A stretch of 64,000 bases of DNA from Acestrorhynchus altus (lineage: Eukaryota; Chordata; Actinopteri; Characiformes; Acestrorhynchidae): NCBI GenBank assembly GCA_034509495.1, contig CM067519.1:25925159-25989158 (forward strand), written 5' to 3'. A model generated the notes under the pieces. The model was not told where the DNA came from. It did no database searches and worked only from the letters and a program-made list of their open reading frames with translations. Positions 23,395 to 63,150 of the stretch are shown here, in pieces (the stretch's first letter is position 1; every line of letters starts with the position of its first letter). The position numbers were made by a program, and so were the translations under genes.

Positions 23395-23665
23395 AGGTTG
23401 CATGGTGGCACTGCAGCTTCAGGAGCCTGGGGACGCGGGTTCCATTCCCGCTCGGGTCACTGCCTTGAGGAGTTCGGTGTCTTGTTCCTGTGCAGGTTTC
23501 CTCCAGATACTCCTGCCTCCCAAAAATGCACATGGAAGGTTAAACTGCCCCTAGGTGTGTGGTGCCCTGTCCAGGCGGTATTCCAGCCCTGTGCCTGCCA
23601 ATTCCAGGTGGGCTCTGGATCCACTGCAACCCTATTCAGGATGACATGGATTCTAGCTGACTGAT
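23395..23665 (+). mobile_element. tRNA-like dispersed repeat
   Basis: Begins CATGGTGGCACTGCAGCTTC, has a B-box-like GCGGGTTCCATTCCCGC, then AGGTTTCCTCCAGATACTCC and GTGCCCTGTCCAGGCGG. This order is typical of a fish repeat with a tRNA-like head and a long unrelated body. A relative lies at 34355-34560. Confidence 0.65.
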
Positions 23666-23784
23666 AATTCTTCACAGAAAGAAGAAACTACTATCAGATC
23701 CATGTTTTCTACCCCCTGGTGGATTATCTGTGCACTGCATGCACCAGATATTTTTTTAAACTTAGTTTTATATTATCCACTGAA

Positions 23785-24245
23785 CCACCATAACATTATG
23801 ACCGTTTGTTTCTCCGCATGCTTTGCCAACCTCATTTCATCCTGTTCTTCAATGGTCATCACGACCACCGAAGAGTAGGTAATGGTGTGGGTGGTGGGTC
23901 ATCCTCAGCACTGCAGTGACACGGACATGGTTTTGGTATGAGTGGACCAGACACAGCAGTGCTGCTGGAGTGTTTAAACCCCTCAGTGTCACTGCAGTCC
24001 TGTGAGCCCTGTTTCTAACTTTACCTGTACAAGGTGGAGCAGCTAGGTAGGAGTGTCTAATAGAGTGGACAGTGAGTGGACACAGTGTTTAAACACTCCA
24101 GCAGCACTGCTGTGCCCAATCGTACCAGCACAACACACTCTAACACACCACCACCACGTCAGTGTGACTGCAATGCTGAGAATGACCCACCACCCACTTA
24201 ATAGCTGCTCTGTGGTGGTCCTGTGGGGTCCTGATCATTGAAGAT
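23785..24245. mobile_element. Family B palindromic element
   Basis: Starts near CATAACATTATGACCG, the family end. It has one arm (CAGCAGTGCTGCTGGAGTGTTTA) and, about 100 bases on, the inverted arm (TTTAAACACTCCAGCAGCACTGC), written here in shortened form. The arms could form a long stem. Confidence 0.85.
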
Positions 24246-25748
24246 CCAGAGGTTCATGGACATAGGACAACGGGGAATTGTAGAAAATATCCGGAGTCAC
24301 TCGCTGCACTCTGGTAATGTTTATGTTCTCTGTTCACAGTAAATCTAAACACACTAATTCCATCTCTCTACCCTTTCCCGAGTTAATGATGGCCCACTGG
24401 CCAAGGTTAACACCGATGGGAGGCTGACCTTGTGCTCCCCAGCCACCCTCTTAGAAGCTGATTGTGAATTCCACCACTTTAGACCAGCTGCCCACCCTGG
24501 CTTAGACTAATTGCCCACCTGCTATTACGTGGACCCTAATTATCTGCTATTGTTACTATTATGACCACCATCACCTCTGCACACCTGAGAAATACAGCGG
24601 AGATGGTGGTCCCAGACTTTTATACGTAGTTTGACTCATAAAATGCTTTGTAACATCAGTTGTAAAAGTTATTACACAAAAACATTTGATATATATTCTT
24701 TATTAGATAATCATTATTGATATTTATAATGTATAGAATTATTTTTAATGTTTAAACAGCATGTGCTCAGGGGAAGGCCAGCTATTCTTCCAGAGCCTCA
24801 GAACTGATGGCGCTCATCCTTGTCTGTTAGAACCGGTTCTGAGATTGTTCTGATTCTTACAGATGCTTTCCAAACACTCATCTCAATGCTGATCAACTTA
24901 CAGCTCCTTATGATTCACTAAAGTAGCTGCATTTAAACCTATATTCATTGAACTATAATTTCAATGAAAAGCTACATTGTTTTTCATTATTTTGTCCAGT
25001 TACTATAAGTCTCTCACTGGAGGAACCCATGGAACTCAAATGACCACAGCACCACCTTGTGAAAGGGAACATTACTGCCTTGTGATGATGGCAACCTGTA
25101 TGCGAGGATCAGCACTGTTTATAATGTGGTGGGCTTTATACCCCTCCAGCCCACACCGGGCATCAGGCATGGTTCCAACTGGTTCATGTTTGTCCATAGA
25201 GTCCTATTCTATTGGCAGTACTTTACACATTCATTTTGAGTGACTTGCATTACATCAGCAGATTTGAGGTCTATTTCACAAACTGAAAGCTCTCTAAAGC
25301 CCTTCTCAAACAGGATTGCTTTTAGCTGAGGGGTGGAGTGAAGTCATTTTACTGCAGGGCGTCTGAAATTTATGGCACACGGGAAAAGAAAAATCGGTAT
25401 AAATGCGATTTTATACCCCCTTCAATACAACATGAGTCATTTGTGGTTTATCGGCTTATAAAAGTATTAGAGGATGGTAATCAATCATTACCCATAAGCG
25501 ATGAACACTTTGTTGGAAAATAATATTACTGTGTTAAACTACACCTGTCCAAACAGGGTTTAAAGCAACGTTGCTCAATCCTGGTCCTGGAGGCACCCCT
25601 GCCCTTCACGTTTTTGGAAACTCACCAAGTATGAGTGCATTTATTTGAATATTGTTTATGTCCCAGCAGGAACCAAATGCCAGTGAACTCCCTATATGAG
25701 TCCACATGAACCCCTAAAAAGAAGGCATTGAGAGGATACCAAAAATAG
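24246..25748. other. Intergenic, with a family A fragment at 25,105-25,235
   Basis: The family A piece has GGGCTTTATACCCCTCCAGC and GAGTCCTATTCTATTGGCAG. AT-rich DNA lies at 24,640-24,760. A common fish repeat word (CTCAATCCTGGTCCTGGAGG) lies near 25,574. No gene seen. Confidence 0.5.
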
Positions 25749-25754
25749 TTTATT
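25749..25754 (-). promoter_or_regulatory. Poly(A) signal AATAAA of the secreted-protein gene
   Basis: TTTATT on the plus strand gives AATAAA on the minus strand, about 90 bases after the TGA stop at 25842-25844. Position and distance fit a short 3' UTR. Confidence 0.7.
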
Positions 25755-25841
25755 ACAGAAATTAGTAAAAACAGACAGAACTTGCACCACAAGGTTACCA
25801 CCAAGACCACCAACCCAGTCACACATGCATTAGGTAGCTAT

Positions 25842-27037
25842 TCATTGCTTAATGGAGTAGTCATACTGGGAATGAAGCCTTCCAGGCCTGTAATAGGAGT
25901 CACTGGGGACCCAAGTGAAGGTGTAGTCAGTCGAGCTTACAGAGCCACCGTCAAAGCCTTTTGAAGTAGAGACGCCAGTGGATGTTCCTCGCACCACAGA
26001 GTCAGGCAGTCTCTGGCTCAGGTCAAGCAGCATTTGAGTAGCTTGGTTCTGCACACCAATAGTGCTGCCAGAAAGCTTTTGAGGCCATGTGCTAGCCCCA
26101 GCTACGCTACTTGGTGGAGCAGAATGGTCAGGACCTGTAACTGAGGCTGCATGCTGACCACTGGGAGCACTCGGCAGCAGAGACTGGTCATTCCAAATGA
26201 CCTTTGCAGAACTAGATGCCTGCCATGTGCTTACGTCACGAGAAGGCAGATTTGAGTAAGAGCTTCCACTTTGTTTGGGAAAGCCACTGGCAGGACCTTG
26301 GGACAGGGCTCCCTGAAAGCCAGGAGCAGAAACCGTAGAGGTCTGCCACACGCGTACATCTTGAGAAGGTAAACTTGCATGTGGGCCTCTACTTTGCTGG
26401 GAAGTGTCAACGACAGGCCCAAGGCTGCTGGACATGCTGGCAGCTTTTCTAGAAAACAGACGTGCCTTCATCTGGCGTAGGGGACCTGGTTTAGTTGGAC
26501 TCTGAGCATGAGTCCAGCTGGAACCAGCATTTTGAACACCAACACTATGTTGGAAAGCGGGTGCAGTCAAGCCAACACCTAGTGTCTGAGGCTGGGGCAG
26601 GGCCACTGGTCGAGCTTCGAAAACATAGGTATGTTGTTCTTGGGACATTTGGGATTGGAATGGCAAAGGAACAAAGCTTTGTTGAGCGTGAAGGACATCC
26701 TTCCACTCTGGCACAAAACCACTGGAGGAACCAGAGAGCTGGTTTTGAGGGGCAAGAATACCAGAATGAGGTTTATGGCCAAACACAGGTACCGTAGAGG
26801 ACGTTTGGCTGCCTGAGGTCTGGCTTAACTGAACAGAAGGAGACAAACTAGATTCCTGCCAAATTAGAGGGGTTCCAATGGAGCCCTTTTGACTAGACCC
26901 AACACTGGGTTGGCTTCCAGTCGGTACAGCTCCTGAAAGAGGAAGCTCTGGAGTGGACGGCTTAAGTCTTGTAGACAGCTGCAGAGGTACAGGGGTATGT
27001 TTACTATATTGATCTTGTAGTAAATAATTGGACCACC
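25842..27037 (-). CDS. Secreted-protein gene, exon 2 (entire mature protein)
   Basis: 1,196 bases beginning with two bases that complete the codon split by the phase-1 intron (GGG). The frame is open throughout. A degenerate internal duplication with a period of about 120 bases lies around 26,220-26,420. Confidence 0.85.
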
Positions 27038-27199
27038 CTAAAAAAGTAAGAAGAAAGGTTAAGCTTACACATCCATGATTAGAACATTAAGTTTTCTGAA
27101 TTGTGGAGTCTTACCTCCATACCCACTGGCATTCTTCACGACAAACAAAGCAATGAAAAATATCCAAAGCCTACAAAATAAAACCTGTAAGAAACTCAT
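25842..27199 (-). CDS. Two-exon gene for an unrecognised secreted S/Q/P-rich protein
   Basis: Exon 1 (27199-27115) starts at ATG and encodes MSFLQVLFCRLWIFFIAL and then FVVKNASGYG, a clear signal peptide. It ends one base into a codon at GGAG|GTAAGA. Exon 2 (27037-25842) follows the acceptor TTTTTTAG and runs open for 397 codons to TGA. The protein is about 426 residues. I see no cysteine in the mature part, no known domain and no membrane segment. It is rich in Ser, Gln, Pro and Gly. A motif of the form (I/V/T)WQ followed by small polar residues recurs (LIWQESS, RVWQTST, STWQASS), the last two inside a degenerate internal repeat with LPSQDV and LPSRDV. The C-terminus is Tyr-rich (SDSYYRPGRL, QYDYSIKQ). 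I do not recognise the family. A secreted matrix or egg-coat type protein would fit the composition, but that is speculation. The exon structure is well supported; the function is not. Confidence 0.8.
27115..27199 (-). CDS. Secreted-protein gene, exon 1 (signal peptide)
   Basis: 85 bases, 28 codons plus one base. An upstream ATG (in AACATGG) is in another frame and stops quickly, so the ATG at 27199-27197 is chosen. Cleavage is likely near NASG. Donor G|GTAAGA is strong. Intron 1 is only 77 bases (27038-27114). Confidence 0.8.
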
Positions 27200-27386
27200 G
27201 GAAAGCCACCATGTTAAACAAGCCCCTGCAAGCCAAGGGCACAGACTCTCTTTACTTCTGATGATTACCTTTTAGACCACCACATCATGTCACCAGTTGG
27301 AAATGCACAAGGTCTGCAACCTGAGACTCGGCACTGTCACAACCTGCAAACCAAATGGCCATATGGTTGGGGTGCCATGAGCTTCC

Positions 27387-27394
27387 TTTTAAAC
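27387..27394 (-). promoter_or_regulatory. TATA-like box upstream of the secreted-protein gene
   Basis: The minus strand reads GGGTTTAAAAGGAAGC about 190 bases before the ATG. E-box words (CACATG, CAACTG type) lie within 100 bases upstream. This is a guess from position only. Confidence 0.35.
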
Positions 27395-27399
27395 CCTTC

Positions 27400-27775
27400 A
27401 ATCAATTTCGTAGACGAACATCACCTGTCCACAAGTCACATGACTCTTCAGTTGCCCATAGGTCAGTTAGAAGTCTAGGCCATCTTGGCTGTGCCTGAAG
27501 TTGGAAATAGTTAGGTGACTTGATGCCTTGCTGCCCAGTTTCTCACTAGGCAGTACTGCAACCTTCTAAATCAGGGGTCAGCAACCCTACTTTTCCAGGT
27601 TTCAACACCAAGCCAAGTCTAACACAACCCATTCAGCCAAGACCTTCTCATAGCAGTAATTAGTTGGATCAGGTGAGGGGGATTAGTGTCTTGTAACGTT
27701 CCCCAAGAAAGAAGAAACCCATATGTGGTAGATCCCTACCATGCCCATGTGGTAGACCCCTGCCATTTTTGATGC
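27400..27775. other. Upstream region of the secreted-protein gene
   Basis: Contains a dispersed-repeat word near 27,565-27,690 (ATCAGGGGTCAGCAACCC, AGTTGGATCAGGTG). No coding sequence seen. Confidence 0.4.
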
Positions 27776-27932
27776 TGGCTTTGAGAGTGTCCTGTCCAAA
27801 GGTCCAAGGCTTCATGCCCAGTAGGACTACTCAATTAAGCAATGAATATCTACCTAATACATGTGTGGGTTATTAGTCTTGTGGGTTATTAGTCTTGGTG
27901 GTAACCTTGTGTTGTCAGTCCTCTATTTTACT
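27776..27932 (+). pseudogene. Inverted partial copy of the 3' end of the secreted-protein gene
   Basis: The plus strand reads AAGGCTTCATGCCCAGTAGG, ACTACTCAATTAAGCAATGA, ATATCTACCTAATACATG and CTTGGTGGTAACCTTGTG. The minus-strand gene end reads the same words with few changes (GGCTTCATTCCCAGTATGAC, TACTCCATTAAGCAATGAAT, AGCTACCTAATGCATG, CTTGGTGGTAACCTTGTGG). The copy covers the last 20 or so codons, the stop and part of the 3' UTR. It carries a 17-base tandem duplication (GTGGGTTATTAGTCTT twice) and has no upstream coding part. Confidence 0.85.
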
Positions 27933-28005
27933 AGTCGCTCTAAGAAACATTTTGCTAGTATTTCATCTCTGCGAATGTAATGTGAGGACAGTTGGTTGGC
28001 ATTAG

Positions 28006-28097
28006 GTGCCTGCTGGGTATCCATATTTGAACTTCATATCTACCCTAAGGATACCCAGCAGGCACGGGTATCCATAGGGTAGATATGAAGTTCAAAT
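28006..28097. repeat. Scrambled inverted repeat (order A1-A2-A1'-A2')
   Basis: A1 is GTGCCTGCTGGGTATCC (28006-28022). A2 contains TTTGAACTTCATATCTACCC (to about 28046). A1' at 28049-28065 is the exact reverse complement of A1. A2' at 28075-28097 is the reverse complement of A2. Each pair could form a stem, but the two stems interlock. Confidence 0.9.
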
Positions 28098-28134
28098 AGC
28101 ATTAAACTGACATATTCAAATAAACTATGTCCCA

Positions 28135-28215
28135 AAGAATGCAATCAAATGCTCACAGCAATGTTCCGAAATGTAGATGAAAGCTTTCCCTGGATAGTGG
28201 AGACAGTTGCTCCAA
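28135..28215. mobile_element. Family A short fragment
   Basis: GAATGCAATCAAATGCTCAC and GAAAGCTTTCCCTGGATAGT are family A internal words. Confidence 0.65.
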
Positions 28216-28324
28216 AAATCTTTTAAGCCCTTGGGAAATAATAGCACTGAGGTTGAGGATTCCACAGATCAGGTCGTCTCTCCGGTCAACCAAATGAACC
28301 AATTAATAACCGAACAAAAGGAAC

Positions 28325-28490
28325 AGGACACTGCAGCCTGGGCTTTTCTGGACGGTGGACCCTTCTCAGTCCAGCAGTGCTGAGAACGACCCACCACCCA
28401 CATAATACCTGCTCTGCGGTGGTCCTGTCTGTAATTCCAGAACTACAAAATGCTCCTGTGTGGTAAGTGGAACTGATCAAATGGACAAAG
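28325..28490. mobile_element. Family B fragment
   Basis: Contains TTCTCAGTCCAGCAGTGCTG, GACCCACCACCCACATAATA and GCTCTGCGGTGGTCCTGTC, one end of the family. Confidence 0.75.
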
Positions 28491-31400
28491 AGTGTATAAA
28501 CAAGGAGATGATCCTAATGTTATGCTTAATGGCTGTATATCGATGCTTTCTCCCACATACAGTCACAACCACGTTCATCACTTCATTAGAAAACAAGTAT
28601 TTATTGTATCGGCATATATTTTTCTGGCCTGCATGTGCAATGCTTTCCAAAACCGTTCTTAAGACAGAATATATACAAGTTTGACAAAAAACCAGTGCAT
28701 TACATGGAAACTTCACAGCAGTGATTTAAAGAAGAGCCTCCGTCCCTCACACCCAGAACGCTGATGTGAGGGATGGGCCTTATTCACCAGTTTTCACGAA
28801 GACTCTAATTTTGGATTGTTCCGTTTATGAGGACAGTGGGTCCTTTGTTACAAGAGCAGAGCTGGGAACAAATCCATGCTTTAAAAGCACGTCACGAATC
28901 TGACGTAGACCATCTACGGATGTTCTTAAGAAGATTTCGGTGAATGAGGCCCAGTGTTTTTTTTTTTTGTTTGTTTTTTTGTTTGTTTTTTATTAATACA
29001 TGGTACGTGATGCCAGGAGTGCAGTGCTGACGCCAGCAGAGTGAACTTATATACAGAGTCTCACACACTACAGAGAGGGCGTACTGTTTTCTAGAGAGAG
29101 AGAGTTGGACAAACTGTAGACCCATAATGCTGTCTTCTGATGTCTGCACCCTGGCTCAGAAAATCATTCCCTTGACCGAAAAAAGTCATTTACAGAGCAA
29201 CACCAGCAGTCGCTCAGCTCCGTCTCCTTTCTCTGCGTTCTTAGGAATTTTGGACAAGGTGGACGAGTGTTGGGACGCAACCATGAGGGTATTCAAGAGT
29301 GTGGCTTGGCCTAAGCTTCTGGATCTGTAGCCCAGAATAATGTTTAACAAGCCTGGAACATTTTTTTAACAAAGTGACGTACAAAGGTGCTTTGCTGTTC
29401 ACTCAGAAAAGGTCCTCAGCTAGATGGTAGAGGCTCAAATCCAGAGATTCCTCAAGCTTAGATGCTGCCGAAACAAATGTCAGATTGGAGACCAGCAAGA
29501 GTACAAATAGGCCCTTGAAAGAGATGGTCCTCAGTCTGGAGTTTGGACCCCAAAGAGAAGTTTGTTCCACCATTTTGGAGCAGGACAGAAAAGAGTCTGG
29601 ATGCTGGTCTTCCTTGGGGGATGGTGGGTCAAGAGCTCTTGTCCACAACTGCAGGCGTGACATTTTCTGATATTAAGATGACTGAAAACGATTATCACAG
29701 TTCCTACTATGGTGCGTTATGAAGCCAGACAGGCGGGACAGAGCTGTGTACAACACAGCGATATAGCAGACGCCGGCATCTCCACCCAGAACCTTTATTT
29801 TCTGCTTTTGCAAATTTGTCACGGAAAAATGGATCTCTTTTCCCATTTCTGTCCATGAGTGTATATATTTTTTTTCTGTACCAGCTCTGAAAACTGCTCC
29901 TCAAAGTTGTCCTGGTACGCCTCTTTTTTTTATCGACCAATTACAGCCTTGCATAGGGTCTTCGCCTGCAGACTTCACTCAAGCGCCATTGCGCAATGCA
30001 GCGAGCGAGGCCTTTGCATGGCATCTTTGTTTCTTTGTTCACAATTACATCACATTGCTCACCAGAGCTCCTCCTCCCAAAGTACCCCGAGGCCCAATGT
30101 TGGTGATGGTTGATTGTGGCCGACAATGAAACATCGCTACCGTTGTGTTATCATATTGCTCACGACCCTCGCTCCTAGAGCAGCGTCAGCAAGTTGGCCA
30201 TGGGCCTCGTTAGGGCTGTTTTTAAGCCTGACACCATCCTGAGACTTTGTTCTGAGATTTGCTGCATGCAGACATTATTCTGGTGTCAACAAACCCAAGA
30301 CTCCCAGACTGTGCTCCATTTTTCAGTCAGTTCTCTGGTGTTGCTCTTTAAAAGACATAGAATTATGTTTTAGGCGACAGGTTCGAATTCAGCTCAAGTA
30401 ACTTCATTTATAACTTCTAGACGTAACGTTAGAAGGATGGTTGATCCAGACAAACAACATTACCAGGCTGGACAGCCTGCTCAGTCCTGACACATCAGAT
30501 AAAACTCGATTTCAAAACTCTCAGAAAAGCAAATCATACCAGAACAAACCCATTAAACACAGTTACACGAGTGGAACTACCTGAACAAACTGCAAGGGTT
30601 AAAATCTGAAGCACAAACACGAAAACGTCACATTAAACACTTCATCTGCTTGACAGGCCAATAAGCAACATCAATAATAATCTGATTGCTCTTTGAGCGC
30701 TGAAAGAGTAGGATATACAGTTGCATGCAAAAGTTTGGGCACCCCTTCAAAGAAAGAAAATGGAAATATGATATTTTTCTGCACATTTTGCAAACAATTC
30801 CTGTCAGTGCTGAGGGACGTGACCTCAAGTCACGACTAACTTTATTTTTTTTTTAATGATTTAATTTTTTTTTGTCCTCATAGTTTATATTGTAAATATA
30901 CTCAGTTATTAATGGTGGGATTTTATTAATTGTTTATTCATTTTTAAAACAAATCTTTTGAAATGTGTGAAGAATTTATGCTAATTTATTGAATAGAAAT
31001 AAGAAGTAACTGGTAACAGTTAATATTTCATCTGTTAGTACCGTGTTTTGATCGATTTTAAACGATTTTTTATGTACATTTATTTGCCTACATTTGTTCT
31101 TCTTTTCAGAAGTGAGTGGATTTCAGCCGTTTTTAAACGCTGGATTTGGTCACCGACAGTTGATGACAGGTTGAAGACTCACTGCTCAGACAGGGTACAT
31201 TCGTTATGACGTGTATCATGTCTGTAGGTTACTCTGATCCTGAGTTGTGTAGCTTACAGCAGTGTGGGCATATTTTAGATGATTTTAACATACAGTAAAC
31301 TATAATCAGTGTCCATGCCATAATGAGCAGGACAGAGACGGGGACACCAGGGGTGGACACGTAACAGACCCAGATGTGTTCTGGGGTTTCGTGTGGGACA

Positions 31401-31790
31401 CGTGTAAATAGGGACATTTATGGTGGCAACGTCTGGGTCTAGCGAGGTGTTCGGTCATGTGATTCAGCCGCTCCTCAGGCTGATGACAGAGTATTTTCAC
31501 TTACAACAATAATCAAAAGAACAATAAAAGCTACAAATTAAAAATGAGCGTAAAGTTTGATCAGGGGTGTCGAGACATTTGCGTTTGATCGTATGTTATA
31601 ATATCCTACATCACTTTACTGATATGAGCTGACAGAGCCTCTATTATAACCCAGATAAGAGCTGGTGAAAGACAAAATAAATAAAAGCTAGAATCAAATC
31701 TATTAATTAAACAGCTGGAAAATAAAAAGCTAGAATGGTTGAGGACTTAATTTCATTGCTCTTTTTAGGAAAATGAGAAAATATAAGACA
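28491..31790. other. Region downstream of itga1; possible 3' UTR and intergenic DNA
   Basis: No coding exon recognised. A T-rich run lies at 28,960-28,992. A transposon-end-like word (TTGCATGCAAAAGTTTGGGC) lies at 30,720, and a family C piece near 31,205. Integrin alpha-1 transcripts in mammals have very long 3' UTRs, so part of this could belong to itga1. The nearest minus-strand AATAAA I noticed is near 28,597. Confidence 0.35.
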
Positions 31791-31792
31791 TA

Positions 31793-32520
31793 CACTCATT
31801 GGCAAAAATAATAAGGTCATATGCTTGCAGTTGTGTCTCAGGCAGATGTGTAAATGATTACAGGTGTGGTCTGACTGGACACTGGGTCTGGGCACAAGAG
31901 GGCGTTAAAGTGCTTCCCCCACTGCCCTATAAAAAGGCTCTCAGAGGCTACTTTTGGGTAGTGTACCTCTCTGTGAGAGACATTTGGCCCAGCTGACAGA
32001 CTTCAACAGGGAGCAAATCATTGGACTGAAGGGTCTCCAGGGTCAGTTTGGGATCCAACAACGGTTGAGTTTGGAGGTCTTGTGGTGAATGCTTCATGTA
32101 GCTGTTGTGATGATCCGGGGAGCATCACATACAACAGTCAGGCACCCCGGTAATGATACGAGAGACACTAACAGCTCAGCGATATGTGCAGGACATCCTG
32201 CGGACATGTTTCCTCTCATGGTAGGACTTCCAGCTGGCACTTTTCAGCAGGATAATCAACCAATCGAGCACATATGGGAACAGCTGGACGCCAGCTTCAG
32301 CTACCTATGAGTGAGCAGGATCTACAGGCCCAGCTGCAACATCTGTGGATAAATGTGCTGCAGGACGTCGTAGGGAACCTGTACCTCCATGTCCAACCGC
32401 GTCTCATCTATCAACAGGGAACTAGAGCCTCATTTCAATCATTTACACTTATCATCATAGCGTTCACTCGTAGAAAGCCTGATTACATTCCAGCAACAGC
32501 CTTATTTTTGTCGATGAGTG
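31793..32520 (+). mobile_element. Internally deleted Tc1/mariner element with both ends
   Basis: Bounded by TA on both sides (31791-31792 and 32521-32522). The ends form an imperfect inverted repeat: CACTCATTGGCAAAAATAAT on the left and the reverse complement of TTATTTTTGTCGATGAGTG on the right. Inside are Tc1-like words (ATCATTGGACTGAAGGGTCT, CAGCAGGATAATCAACCAAT), but the transposase is broken and shortened. The element is 728 bases. A left-end copy of the same family lies in itga1 intron 20. Confidence 0.85.
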
Positions 32521-33638
32521 TATTATCTCATTTGAAGTTGAAATAACGGTGTTGAGGCTCCCGAGGAAGTTTTTCTTGGTGTGACAGTAATCAGGGGTCT
32601 GTGTTTGACAGTCATTAAATTACAAGCATTATTTAAAACATCACTCTATATACACTCTGAGCTTTATACACCTGTACAGTACAATCAATCACCACCCTCA
32701 TTGTTTACATGAGGAAGAATTTTGCGTGGAAAAACAACAGTGTCAAAATGCTTCGTACAAGCAGAAGAATGTGCCAAAACAGTCACTAACAAATCGCAAT
32801 ATATTGAGCTCAAAGAATACATTTACAGTGGTCTTAAAAAAAAACAACAACAACAACAACAACATGTCAGTGCTGCCCAAACAAACATGTCCGAGCTGTG
32901 TGACTGAATGACCATAGAGCACTGAAGAGGCTGCAGTGTGAAATCCCATGGACCTTCTGATTGGATTATACTGATGTTTCATTTTCTGGCTTCAGGTTCT
33001 TAGTGAGACATTCCATGTCAATCTTATGGAATTTCATTTCTGGGAACATCATAGGCTGGACACTTCATGGTTTGTGGTCCTTGCATATAAAAGCTGAAGG
33101 CATTTCGTGGCTAGGAAAAGGTATTGGTGGTGTCTTTGACATTCAGGACATGGAGAGACGATAAGGACACAAATACACCGGTTAAGTGCTGATGTCTTTG
33201 GTCTGAACATTGCTTCAGAATGTTCCTGAAGATCCAGACACTTTGGCTTGCTTGATGCACTAGATCTAAGGTTTAAGGTTTATCTTGAGGATTTGTGGTC
33301 TTCGTGATCTACTCGATCGTCATGTTCTTGGTGATCCTTTCCATGTCCTTTTCCATTTTACCAGAATTCTCTTTGGGTGTCTTTTCTTCTCGTATCAGGA
33401 TAATCCACTTGGAGTGCATACACATGGAACACCACACCAAACATGCCTTTTAAAACCTGAATATTGCAGACCTTTTCTGAAGATCCACTGGGTCCTCTAG
33501 ATCCAGAACCGCAGATCTTTGGGATTATCTATGTTCCACACAGTGCTGATGGTCTATGGTGATGATTTTATGGCCTCTGCTGGATGTGTGAGGGTGTGAG
33601 TCATGACCTGAGGAGAAGTTTAACCTCCAATGGAGCCC

Positions 33639-62669
<29,031 letters not shown>

Positions 62670-62777
62670 CTGCAGGAGGAACAAAAGTGAGAAACTGACG
62701 TTATCTTATGGCTGAATTCGTGCTACTGTTATTAACAGCAAACAGGAGCAGAAATGAGCATTAAAGAGCTCATACCC

Positions 62778-62846
62778 TACACAAACAAACAAACAAACAA
62801 ACAAACAAACAAACAAACAAACAAATAAACAAACAAACAAACAAAT
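62778..62846. repeat. (CAAA)n microsatellite
   Basis: About 16 CAAA units with one TAAA variant, in itga1 intron 1. Confidence 0.97.
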
Positions 62847-62879
62847 ATTTCTTGAAGCAGGGCCAAGAAACCAGTACAA

Positions 62880-63150
62880 AATCTTTGTATCACTGGGGGC
62901 TCGAGGAAAACATGAGGCCATTTGTCCAGCAAATGGAAGCTGAAGTGGAGGTGGACCATGCATCATGACAATGACCCAAAAGAAATGGAGAGTAGCATCA
63001 AAGTCCAGATCTTAAAGTCACTGAGACGCTGTGGATTTGAAACAGGATGTGCATGCAAAAGACCCCTGAAACATCGCAGAGCTGAGCGAATCCTGCATGG
63101 AGGAGTGGACGAAGCTCTCTCCCGGTCAATGTCAAAGACTGGCAGATGGC
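62880..63150 (+). mobile_element. Tc1-like remnant in itga1 intron 1
   Basis: CATGCATCATGACAATGACC encodes the HHDNDP catalytic block. It is followed by AAGTCCAGATCTTAAAGTCA (SPDL.P type) and GGAGTGGACGAAGCTCTCTC. No open frame. Confidence 0.7.

Noticed and set aside
29403..29663. Minus-strand frame with a hydrophobic stretch (GLFVLLLVSNLTFVSA)
   Set aside because: No splice sites, homology or promoter; more likely part of a 3' UTR or intergenic DNA.
28491..33638. itga2 downstream of itga1 as in mammals
   Set aside because: No integrin-like exon was found below 33639 in this window.
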